Shown in pieces: positions 35,430 to 45,952 of a stretch of 64,000 bases of DNA (position 1 is its first letter; each line of letters begins with the position of its first letter). The stretch covers positions 806,001-870,000 of the forward strand of contig OZ025823.1 in NCBI GenBank assembly GCA_964019425.1. The letters run 5' to 3'. This DNA is from Flectonema sp. DT1601. Its lineage: Eukaryota; Euglenozoa; Diplonemea; Diplonemida; Diplonemidae. Under the pieces are notes generated by a model, which saw nothing but the letters and a program-made list of their open reading frames with translations, had not been told where the DNA came from and did not search any database. The translations under genes were made by a program, and so were the position numbers.

Positions 35430-37919
35430 ATGGGTGTTGACAGGATGGACGTTGACGTTCGAGAACTCCTCCGAGAGAATGCAATGCTTCACGAAGCTAA
35501 TTGTAATTTAGCTGATGAACTAGCACTAGCTAGAGAGGCTCAGGCTGTTAGTTTTCAAGCAGCGAGATCGTTGTTATCGTTAGTCGAGTCGTATGCTGAG
35601 AAACTTAAGATCCAATCTCATGATGAAAAAATAAGAATTGAAGGTTTTAAAGGTCAGCTTGGTTCCTCAACAACAGCTTCCAGATTTGAAGGAACTGAGA
35701 GCAGTCCTGAACTAAAACAACCAACGACCCCAAACAGACAACCAACTACACCAAGTAGACAACCAATATTAAATACTTCTGGTACTATCACTCCAATGCT
35801 AAGTCAACAGATTATCCATGAGAGTCCACCAGTACACGATACGACATATCATCGACCATTAAAAGCAATCACATCAGAACCACCACCACAAGTTCAATCC
35901 CCTTCGAGAATAATTCATTCAGAGCTTTCACTTAAAAAGTTTCCAACAAAGATACAGAGAATTGCCCTACTAGCTGGGGATGCTTGGGCTCCAAAGGGAA
36001 CTCAATTTGACTCACGTTTGGTTATTGGAGTAGCCATTCCAAAGTTGTACACCTCCAATACGAAAATGGAACCAATGCTGTTAGGAGGAAGAGTCTATAA
36101 AATATACACGGAACTGGATAATGGTGAATCTGAATTATCATTTTTTAACGGAACTAGAGATATGCAATTTACCCTTGAGTATACCTTTCTTGAAGGCAGC
36201 TACGTAGTTCCTGGAAGTGAAGACGCTATTGTAGGAGAACACAACCTCTCATACACAATGACAGTTTATCCCGGCTGTACGAAGTGTCTTGTGAGAGGTG
36301 TGTTAAATGGCTATTCAATGAATATGAGATATGGTTTCGCATCATCATCATGTTTGGAATCTTACAGAAAGAATTTAGATGAAAAACTAAGCATATCATC
36401 AACAAGAGTAAGATCACATTGCGCAAAGAGTAATGTTGATGCTGAGAACTGTTTAGCAGTCGCTGATATTTGTGCTGCGAAAGGTGTTCCGTTTGTTGAC
36501 CCTGTCTTCACACCTTCACAGACTTCTATTAGTAGAGTCTTTGAAGAAAGTGTTACAAGTAGACCTTGGATACGAATGACTGATGCTTTATCAAGTAGGA
36601 ATATTCCTGTTGGATTGTTTACCACAGCAATCGAACCGACTGATATTGATTGTGGACTTCTTGAGAATAGTTGGCTCTTGTCAGCGATGGCTATCCTCGC
36701 TGAAGACTCTCATAAAATATTAACAATATTCGAATCATCTTACACACCATCATCACAAACAACACAACAACAAGATCATCAATCAGGTGTTTATAGGCTT
36801 CGATTGTGTTCATCTGGTTGGTGGAATAATATTATTGTTGACGATTGGTTACCTGCAAGTCCTTTGGGACCAGCATTCGCTAGATCGTTATCTCAAGGGG
36901 GTGCGTTGTGGCCTTCGATAATACAAAAGGCGTTTGCGAAGTTGTTTGGGTCGTACAGCAGTCTGAAGGGTGGAGGTGATGTATTTCACGCATTAACAGA
37001 CCTAACAGGTTGTGGTTGCAATTATTACAATTGGAAGAACAGTGAAGACTCTTGGAAAGAGTTAACAGAGAACATTCAATCTGGCTACCTGGTGGTTGTG
37101 ACAACACCTGGAGTAGATCCTAGTCTCCCACCTGAAGGTAACGACCATGAGGATGCGTTAGTTTCTCATTACAGAAAGATTGGTTTGGTCACTGGATATT
37201 CTTATCTCATAGTCGGAATTGACCTTACTTATAATTTGTGTAAAATTAGAAACTGTTGGGGAAATACTGAACTTTGGAACACTCCAAATAACGATGAAGG
37301 GACCATCTCTGTTCATAAAGATGAACTAAATCAATTATTTGATAGTGGTGGTGTCTGTTATGCGAAGAGTGGTCAAGTATCCTTTAGAGCTCAGGTTAAG
37401 TTTAATTCAGGTCTACCAGACACGATGATTGCTTTAGAAGTTGCGTACGAAACAACTTTAATAGTTTCTATTCACCAATCTGATAATCGTGGAACGGGTG
37501 ATCCAGAAGATGAACACAGTGCTTTTAGCACTTCTGTAGTTGGGCAACTACCAACAAATGCATGGTCGTTACTTCATTCGAGTTATAATGGAACATTTTG
37601 GAAGGGTCGTGATACAGTTTTGCGAGTGACTCTGCGACCGAGTACGCGTCCGTATTATTTCATTCCGAGATCGTATAAGGAATTATCAACTACAGTTACT
37701 TTTAGTTTTGTTTTCGACAATCAGAAGAAAGGAACGACTGCCAGATTCTTAAAACCAACTAATCCAATAATGGAGTCACTTCATTTTGATCCCATTTACA
37801 ATTTTGATCCGTCAGGATGTACTGCAACTGCCCCCCTCGTTCAAATAGGACGAGGTGATCCAGCTCCAATGCAGACTGTGACGGTTTCAGATTCCGCATT
37901 GTTGTCTCATTATAATTAA
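35430..37919 (+). CDS. Calpain-like protein, predicted catalytically dead
   Basis: 829 residues. The N-terminus is a short coiled coil (about 8-70), then a Pro/Thr-rich linker. Residues about 175-320 are an unrecognised strand-rich domain. Residues about 360-640 match the calpain C2 protease core. The catalytic motif, normally G-x-L-G-D-C-W-F-L-S-A, reads GLLENSWLLSA with Ser414 in place of Cys. The His position (normally GHAYS) reads GYSYL with Tyr590. The Asn is kept (N608 in IRNCWG). A beta-sandwich calpain-III-like domain follows (about 650-790). Two of three catalytic residues are changed, so it is probably a structural or regulatory paralogue, a common pattern in kinetoplastids and relatives. 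The acceptor cattttcag (AG at 35418-35419) is 11 bases before the ATG. Confidence 0.85.
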   Translation: MGVDRMDVDVRELLRENAMLHEANCNLADELALAREAQAVSFQAARSLLSLVESYAEKLKIQSHDEKIRIEGFKGQLGSSTTASRFEGTESSPELKQPTTPNRQPTTPSRQPILNTSGTITPMLSQQIIHESPPVHDTTYHRPLKAITSEPPPQVQSPSRIIHSELSLKKFPTKIQRIALLAGDAWAPKGTQFDSRLVIGVAIPKLYTSNTKMEPMLLGGRVYKIYTELDNGESELSFFNGTRDMQFTLEYTFLEGSYVVPGSEDAIVGEHNLSYTMTVYPGCTKCLVRGVLNGYSMNMRYGFASSSCLESYRKNLDEKLSISSTRVRSHCAKSNVDAENCLAVADICAAKGVPFVDPVFTPSQTSISRVFEESVTSRPWIRMTDALSSRNIPVGLFTTAIEPTDIDCGLLENSWLLSAMAILAEDSHKILTIFESSYTPSSQTTQQQDHQSGVYRLRLCSSGWWNNIIVDDWLPASPLGPAFARSLSQGGALWPSIIQKAFAKLFGSYSSLKGGGDVFHALTDLTGCGCNYYNWKNSEDSWKELTENIQSGYLVVVTTPGVDPSLPPEGNDHEDALVSHYRKIGLVTGYSYLIVGIDLTYNLCKIRNCWGNTELWNTPNNDEGTISVHKDELNQLFDSGGVCYAKSGQVSFRAQVKFNSGLPDTMIALEVAYETTLIVSIHQSDNRGTGDPEDEHSAFSTSVVGQLPTNAWSLLHSSYNGTFWKGRDTVLRVTLRPSTRPYYFIPRSYKELSTTVTFSFVFDNQKKGTTARFLKPTNPIMESLHFDPIYNFDPSGCTATAPLVQIGRGDPAPMQTVTVSDSALLSHYN

Positions 37920-38206
37920 ACAACAAAAAGTGTTCAACACTACCTTTTGACAGACTCTCACCACATTAGATATAGAAAACACTGACACCGTTAAGTAAGT
38001 TTTTTTTTTTTTTTTTTTTAATTTAGAAAAAAATAGATTTTGTGATGTTCCTCATGAGTGACTTTTGTATAAATTATTAAAAAAAAACAACAAAATCCAC
38101 ATCTCAGACAGGTTTACCACCATCAGTTTTATGTTTGTTTGTTAGTTCTGACACGTTTGAGCAGTTTTTTTTTTAAATTTTTTATTTATTGTAGTTTAAC
38201 AAACAA

Positions 38207-39019
38207 ATGTCGCAATACAACGATCCATCTCCATCAGTGAGAGACGTTATCCGTCGACACATTGAAGATTATTGTTTAGAAAACGGAGGTAGAGTACTAC
38301 TTGCCGTTATTGTGGGCAGCAGAATCAAAGGACTCGAGAACTCAAGGAGTGATTATGATATTCGTGTCGTATGGCAACCAGATATTAACAAATACCTGAC
38401 AATCGATGGTATGACATCTCTGGAGAATGGAGGAAAGAAGAGTCTCACTGAGGATGATGTTTTATTTGAATATTTATATTGGGATTTAAAAAGATTTCTA
38501 ACCCTCCTGCGATCCTCAAACTCTGAAACAATTGACGCCTTACTATCGCCATTATCTATTGTTGTTGATGAGGTGTTCGTATCAAAAGCAAAACACCTCC
38601 TGGAATCACACTTCAGCAGCAGACAATACGCGTATTGTCTTCACGCTAATGCCTCAGCTAACTACACAAGATTCTGTTGTGAGAGAGAGACTGTTCATCC
38701 TGCTAATTATTTGTACGTAGCGTATCCAGTTCTTGGATTGTGTTATTTGTATTCTCGTAAAAGTGTACCTCCGTTCTTGTTTGATGATAGAGTTCGTGCC
38801 TCAGTTATTGATCATTCTCTTTATGAAAACCTCTCATCACTCGCTCACAGAAAACGATCTTGTGAAGGAAGTGAAGGAAGTCCTAAACTAATAATTCTCG
38901 AGGAGTTCTTTAAAAAAATCCTTTCTAAGGATCCGTTAGTGTTACCAACAAAGGACGCAGCCGTACAGGACTTCGATAAACTATTCTCGTCTACGATACT
39001 TGGAAGCAGTCCTGCTTAA
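38207..39019 (+). CDS. Nucleotidyltransferase of the RlaP/Nuc-transf_2 type
   Basis: 270 residues. The core motif VGSRIKGLENSRSDYDIRVVW (about 31-51) is the polymerase-beta-type nucleotidyltransferase signature GS-x(n)-SD-x-D, with Asp at both metal-binding places. It is followed by the family segment (FEYLYWDLKRFLTLLRSSNSETIDALLSP) typical of the RlaP-like branch (Pfam Nuc-transf_2). Substrate and role are unknown; bacterial relatives are associated with RNA ligase/repair genes, which I cannot extend to this protein. It is probably active. ATG 38207 follows the acceptor tttattgtag (AG at 38193-38194). Nothing suggests a signal or membrane segment. Confidence 0.8.
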   Translation: MSQYNDPSPSVRDVIRRHIEDYCLENGGRVLLAVIVGSRIKGLENSRSDYDIRVVWQPDINKYLTIDGMTSLENGGKKSLTEDDVLFEYLYWDLKRFLTLLRSSNSETIDALLSPLSIVVDEVFVSKAKHLLESHFSSRQYAYCLHANASANYTRFCCERETVHPANYLYVAYPVLGLCYLYSRKSVPPFLFDDRVRASVIDHSLYENLSSLAHRKRSCEGSEGSPKLIILEEFFKKILSKDPLVLPTKDAAVQDFDKLFSSTILGSSPA

Positions 39020-39163
39020 GAATGTTTACTGTCTTGCTTAACTTATGTTGCCTTCTTCCTATCCTATTTTGGGCAACTACACTTTCGTTTTGGTTTTTTT
39101 GACTACAAGAAATACTAAAATAATCAATTCACTCCAGAAAAAACAAAACAAAACAATCCTCCA

Positions 39164-39574
39164 ATGGGACTCGTTAAGTCATCCATGAGTGACGCTAAGG
39201 ATGAGATGTTAAGAAGTCAGATGCAGCTCGCAATGAGACAACGTGAGCTGATGATGGCTGTTGAAATCGCTCGAGCTCGCGATAATCTAAAGTGGTACGC
39301 TGCCTTAGCAACTACAGTTGTAACTATTGGTGTGGTCACTTTTTTAAAGAAAAGAAACCCTGCTTCGTTAATACCCATCGTACCCCTTTCATTCGGGGGT
39401 GCCTTTCAGTATGATTTCGCCTACGGAACAAAACTGAGTCGAGTCCGAAATGAAGCGAATATAATACTGGGAGAGAACTGGAAGCGAGGCGATGATAATT
39501 TATTTCTCCTCCCTGAGAATAACATGTTAGTAGACCGAGTGACGTACGACTCATTCCTCGATAGGGATAAATAG
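39164..39574 (+). CDS. PLGRKT: PLGRKT-family membrane protein
   Basis: 136 residues, about the length of animal plasminogen receptor (KT). Seen: MG at the start, a helical stretch rich in Gln/Met/Arg (MLRSQMQLAMRQRELMMAVE), a hydrophobic span at about 44-64 (WYAALATTVVTIGVVTFL), KKRNPASLIPIVPLSF and QYDFAYGTKLSRV. All follow the family order. The protein ends in Lys, as do animal members whose terminal Lys binds plasminogen; in a protist this match is probably coincidental. Members occur widely in protists with unknown function, and a mitochondrial location is possible. ATG 39164 follows an acceptor at about 39136-39137. Confidence 0.9.
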   Translation: MGLVKSSMSDAKDEMLRSQMQLAMRQRELMMAVEIARARDNLKWYAALATTVVTIGVVTFLKKRNPASLIPIVPLSFGGAFQYDFAYGTKLSRVRNEANIILGENWKRGDDNLFLLPENNMLVDRVTYDSFLDRDK

Positions 39575-40222
39575 TAAGTAGTAGTTCACGTGAAGCTCTC
39601 TTTGTTGAACTGTGATCGATTACAGTTCATTTTTTTCACAACCAAAAACCTCTCCTATTGAAATAATCGGTGGGATCACATTTGTGTCTCTCTCCTAATC
39701 TGTTTGATTATATTTATTAATCCCCTTTGCACCTCTAACTCTAGCTTAAATTATTTCTCTTAGTTTTTAAAATAACTTTTTGAGATCACCAAACTAACTA
39801 CACTTGACTAACCTACTTATACGATAGCAACTTCAACATAGAATGAAGTCCCTTAGAGCTTACTGATGAAGGACTAAAAAGGGACAAGTAGTATAAGATT
39901 AAGGTCTGAAACTATATATTCTATTACCCTTTGATGTTGGGGAACTGTAGATACTTTTCTTTTACTTATCTCTACTTTTTATTCTCACTTTTCTATATTA
40001 ATATTAACGATACCTGCTTATACAGTTATTGTGATTATTACGAGTTTTTGTGTACTTCAGTCTCAAGGACTCAAGTGAATAAGTTAATTTGATGTGACGA
40101 ATTACTATTCTTTCATTGTGGGTTTTAAACAATTCGTTGGATAAGATTAGTCAAAACCTTTATTACTCAAGATTACTCAAACATTCAATCTCTTCATTCA
40201 TAGATTCTCTTTCCTAATAAAG
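39575..40222. other. Spacer
   Basis: About 0.65 kb, AT-rich but with few homopolymers. No gene or RNA was recognised. The acceptor cttcattcatag (AG at 40202-40203) lies 19 bases before the next ATG. Confidence 0.55.
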
Positions 40223-41446
40223 ATGTACAACCCAAGAAGTACTTCTCCACTTCCAAGGGGTGAACCGTACCGACATGTCAGCGTGTCTCCCAATTCGTTG
40301 GGGATCTTGTCTCCATCTGAACAGAAGTCTAGTATGCAATTTGACCTGACAGCTGAAGCTTATCGCCAAGCTCTCAGAACTGTTATGCAAGGAGGTGGAG
40401 GGGCATCAAAGAGAGTATCACCTCCGAGGTCATACTCGAGATCGCGATCACCTGTCAGAGCACCAGCATACAAAAGTCCATTAGCTCCACCACATGTAGA
40501 AGTGATTGAACCTGTTGCTGTACCGCCAACCCCACCGCAGCAGGTGCGGGAACAGAAAGTTCAGCCTCCACCACCACCATCGCCAAAGACAACTGCTGTT
40601 CAGACCGAAGCAATTCCAGAACCAGAACCAATTATTATTCATCCGTCTCCTATTAGAGGTGACAGGGCAGAGTTACAGAGAAGGTTACTTGAGATCGATT
40701 CAAAACTGGAATCTGAACGTGAGAATATCCAAAAGTCACTAAACCACATCGCAGACCTCGACAATGAGAAATCATCAATTGAACAAACTCTGATCGCAAT
40801 GTTAGACAACGACAGCAGACTTCCTGTTGTTGATGAAGAGAGGAGAATCTTAGAAGCTGCTCTGTTTGAATCTCGCCAAGAGATCGCCAACTTAAAACAA
40901 CGAGAAGGAGAGTACGACGGCACATTAAACGACTTACGAAGTCAGCTAGCTGAAGCAATCAGGTGTTTGATGGAGGAGAAGTCCCGCAATGAAGAACTCC
41001 AACGAAAACCACCCGCAGGATCACCTTCACGACAGGGATACCCAGTAGTGGGAATGGAACTTGGTGAAGGAGCGCCTTACAAGATCCCAGGAGTTTGGGT
41101 TGTGTCTGTTATTGAAGGAGGACCTGCAGCAAAAGCAGGTGTTCTACCTGGCGACGTCTTAACTGAAGTCGCTGGAGTTGCTGTTCGTACTCGAGCTGCC
41201 TTCAGAGATGTGATGTCAGAGATTGATCCTCCTCAACAAGGTCATCAACATGTTATGTCATTTCGATTAATACGAGAAGTAGATGGCACTAATATAAACA
41301 AAGCAGTTATGGTTACTATGGGTTGGTCATCAAGGAAACCTGAAGGAAGAAGAACTGTCACAGTCCAACTATCACCAAGATTAGGTAATCGTTCTCCTTC
41401 TCCTCCGAAGATTAAAGAAAGAAGTTCGACACCAAACAGAAACTAA
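40223..41446 (+). CDS. PDZ-domain and coiled-coil protein
   Basis: 407 residues. The N-terminus (1-145) is disordered and rich in Ser/Pro/Arg with poly-Pro stretches. A coiled coil spans about 150-260. A PDZ domain lies at about 270-385: GMELGEGAPYKIPGVWVVSV, then EGGPAAKAGVLPGDVLTEVAGV, which is the usual G-PA-x-AG-x-x-x-GD-x-x pattern. The PDZ suggests a scaffold that binds C-terminal peptides; the partner is unknown. The tail is again Ser/Pro/Arg-rich. No enzyme motif is seen. The start ATG follows an acceptor at 40202-40203. Confidence 0.8.
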   Translation: MYNPRSTSPLPRGEPYRHVSVSPNSLGILSPSEQKSSMQFDLTAEAYRQALRTVMQGGGGASKRVSPPRSYSRSRSPVRAPAYKSPLAPPHVEVIEPVAVPPTPPQQVREQKVQPPPPPSPKTTAVQTEAIPEPEPIIIHPSPIRGDRAELQRRLLEIDSKLESERENIQKSLNHIADLDNEKSSIEQTLIAMLDNDSRLPVVDEERRILEAALFESRQEIANLKQREGEYDGTLNDLRSQLAEAIRCLMEEKSRNEELQRKPPAGSPSRQGYPVVGMELGEGAPYKIPGVWVVSVIEGGPAAKAGVLPGDVLTEVAGVAVRTRAAFRDVMSEIDPPQQGHQHVMSFRLIREVDGTNINKAVMVTMGWSSRKPEGRRTVTVQLSPRLGNRSPSPPKIKERSSTPNRN

Positions 41447-41934
41447 TATTCAAAGACAAGTACTTTAATCTGTTAGCTGTTTGTAAGGTATGGTAGGAAA
41501 AAAAAAATAATAAAAAAAAAAAATAAGAACACTCTTTTCCTCTCTATAATGCTTTGTATAATTTGTATTCACAATCTGTGTGTCATCCCTCTTCTGCGGG
41601 GTGACAGATTCTGTAGTTAGAAGTGGGAATTCACTTCTATGTACCTGTACCCGTTGTTTTGTTTGTGATAATGAGCGAGATTTGAGATATAGTGGTTTAT
41701 TTTGTGGTTTTTTAAAACAGCGATTTTAAAAAAAGAAATAAAAACATGATGAAGTTGATAGCTATGTTTCTTGCAGAATAAAGAAAACAGATGAGGTGGT
41801 CGACCGTTTGATACTACCTGCATGAAGCGACTGGAAAAAAAAAAATCCAAAGTGTTTTTCTCTCCCCTCACAGGAATTACCAAACAAGATCAAAAAGGCT
41901 CAATTTTTTTTCCCTTTCAAACAGTTAACATAAA
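41447..41934. other. Spacer with acceptor
   Basis: About 0.5 kb, AT-rich, with A runs near 41498-41524. The acceptor tttccctttcaaacag (AG at 41923-41924) is 10 bases before the next ATG. No gene is seen. Confidence 0.55.
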
Positions 41935-43524
41935 ATGGATGAAACCTCTCGCTGTGTGATCTTCATAGTCGACCTCCGATACTACACACTGGAACCCGAA
42001 CTTTTTACTTACATGAAAAGCAATTTATGCTTCGTCATAAAACCTCTGTTGTTGAGGATTTGTAGTTCCAAAGACGTAAAAATCGGTTTAATCACAATTA
42101 AAGAACGAAGCGAAGTAGAAATTCACACCGACGATCCTCAAAGGCTAAAACAAATTTTTATAAAAATAAATGACATTCAGGTCAATGATGGATGTCCTTT
42201 GAATCAGACTCACGATGTTACTGTGTTTGATAATTTAATTGAAAATTCCTTAGAACTTGTTCAGAAAGAGGCATCACCTGGTTGTAAAGTAGTGATTATA
42301 TCTTCTTTATTGTGGCCAGTTGATAGCCATCAGAGAATAAAAAATCTAATCAACACAAGTAGTCATCAGAATGTGTCATTCACACATGTTGTTCAGACCT
42401 GTTCAAAACCGGGTCAGCGGTTGCAACTGTTAAGGAATTTCATTCAAATAATTCAAAGCCCTTCATTTAGTAAAGGGTTGTTATCAGTGTTGTCATCGTC
42501 GTTATCGGAGTTGTTGTCGACAAGAAATCAATTTCCGATTATTAATCTTTCTTTGGGAGATCAAACCTCATCATTGGGTATCTCTATACCAATGACATAT
42601 ACCAATGTAGTGGAGCCATCTGTTAAGGAAGTATCTGTTTGTAGTTGCCATCAAATACCATTAATTGGTCAAGGTGTGATTAACCCACTGATGTGTAGAT
42701 GTAGTGGAAAACGTCTGACGGTTGATCAAACTGGGATTGGTCTTTCTGTTGGAACGGAAGTTTTTTTTATTAAACAGCAACTTCAATCTCATCCTCTGAA
42801 TTCAATTAACTGGACAGCCAGTAGTCGGATTAAATTACTAAACGTACCTCAAGGGGTCGTCTACGGAACGTCTCATATTATGTCTCCAACATCATCATCA
42901 GAAGGGTCGTCTTCCGACCTTTTTAATATCGTCAGTACTCTTTTGAGTAATAATGGTGAAGGGTTAATTGTTAAGTCTTATTATGATTTGTCAACACAAA
43001 TGAAATGTCTCATAGAAAAGACTTACATTATCATTGGTGAGGAATCAGGTAGAACTATGTGTTGTAGTGAAGTCGCTAGCTTAGAAATGTTATCGAGTTT
43101 GTCTGCAATAAATGATACTAACATAACATCTGATCAACGTGTGAGGGATATGCTGATCCAGACTACTGAGAAAGTTCTCATGGCAACACCGATAACAGAA
43201 ACTGTTTCTTTTGATTGCAGCAGATCGATTGTTTCTCTGATTAACAACAGTGGTGGTGGTCGTGGTGATGATGGGTCTTCGTTACCTTGCAGACCTATTT
43301 CACTTTTTAGTCAAAAATCATCTTTACACACAACCTCTAGCACTCCAATGCCTATTCCGAAAAGAGTTCGTGTTCTTGAGCCTGTCAGTATGTCTGTTCG
43401 TCAAAACACTTTAAAGAGTACAACACTCGCTACTCCAACAGCGGATCGTGTTAAGTCAGTTAGGATGAAGAAGTTCACTGCAGTCGCGAGACCAGATAGT
43501 AAATCAGTTGGAAGATTTAAATAA
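41935..43524 (+). CDS. VWA-like protein with cysteine motif, function unknown
   Basis: 529 residues. Residues 1-190 look like a von Willebrand A-type fold (hydrophobic strand CVIFIVDLRYY at the start, KIGLITIK, CKVVIISSLLWP, FTHVVQTC), but the full metal site D-x-S-x-S is not present at the expected place. Residues about 238-265 hold a Cys/His cluster (CSCHQIPL...MCRCSG), similar in spacing to zinc-binding segments that follow the VWA domain in TFIIH p34-like proteins; I do not claim orthology. Residues about 300-430 are mixed alpha/beta. The C-terminus is a basic, Ser/Thr-rich tail. No membrane segment is seen. ATG 41935 follows an acceptor at 41923-41924. Confidence 0.68.
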   Translation: MDETSRCVIFIVDLRYYTLEPELFTYMKSNLCFVIKPLLLRICSSKDVKIGLITIKERSEVEIHTDDPQRLKQIFIKINDIQVNDGCPLNQTHDVTVFDNLIENSLELVQKEASPGCKVVIISSLLWPVDSHQRIKNLINTSSHQNVSFTHVVQTCSKPGQRLQLLRNFIQIIQSPSFSKGLLSVLSSSLSELLSTRNQFPIINLSLGDQTSSLGISIPMTYTNVVEPSVKEVSVCSCHQIPLIGQGVINPLMCRCSGKRLTVDQTGIGLSVGTEVFFIKQQLQSHPLNSINWTASSRIKLLNVPQGVVYGTSHIMSPTSSSEGSSSDLFNIVSTLLSNNGEGLIVKSYYDLSTQMKCLIEKTYIIIGEESGRTMCCSEVASLEMLSSLSAINDTNITSDQRVRDMLIQTTEKVLMATPITETVSFDCSRSIVSLINNSGGGRGDDGSSLPCRPISLFSQKSSLHTTSSTPMPIPKRVRVLEPVSMSVRQNTLKSTTLATPTADRVKSVRMKKFTAVARPDSKSVGRFK

Positions 43525-45333
<1,809 letters not shown>

Positions 45334-45952
45334 GTCATTCTGTCAAAACATTTATTTTGAAAAAAAAAAAAAGATAACGTCTCCGTCCAACGCGCGATGT
45401 CCCCTTCCATCCCTTCCCCTCCCTTCCCCGTTTACTCCCTTCTCACTTTATAGGCTGCTAAGTTCAACGTCGGTAAAAGTATTTTCGGGTTTTGTTTATT
45501 TTTTGTTGTTGTTGCCAAGTAGCAGTGTGGTCACATTCTGTTCTGAACTTCAACTAACTTTTTGATTCTTCCGTACAATAATTCTCGACGAGAAAAAGAT
45601 CGCGACTGACATTGCCACCGCTTTCTCTTCTCCCTTTTTTATTGTTTTTCCCTTTCCTCTTATATTTCCATTTCCATTTTATTTTTGTTTTTTTTGTAAA
45701 GAACTTTTTTTTTGATTTCTCTTTTTTATTTTTAGAACCAACTACTTCTGTTGTATTCTCAGAATTCATATTTTACTTTTTTCAAAAGACAAAAGTGAGC
45801 TGCCCACACCACGAGGATTGTGGAACGATTATTTAGTTTTTAATTTCACATCAGGGAAAACAAATATAATCAACTTGTGATGCACTTAAACGAGTTTATT
45901 TATCATAAATTGAGACATGAAACATTATTATCTCACGCGCAGTACAATTAAA
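45334..45952. other. Spacer after beta-tubulin
   Basis: About 0.6 kb. C/T-rich patches (about 45387-45440 and 45612-45690) and an A run directly after the stop. A weak acceptor tctcacgcgcag (AG at 45941-45942) lies before the next gene. No gene is seen. Confidence 0.55.
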
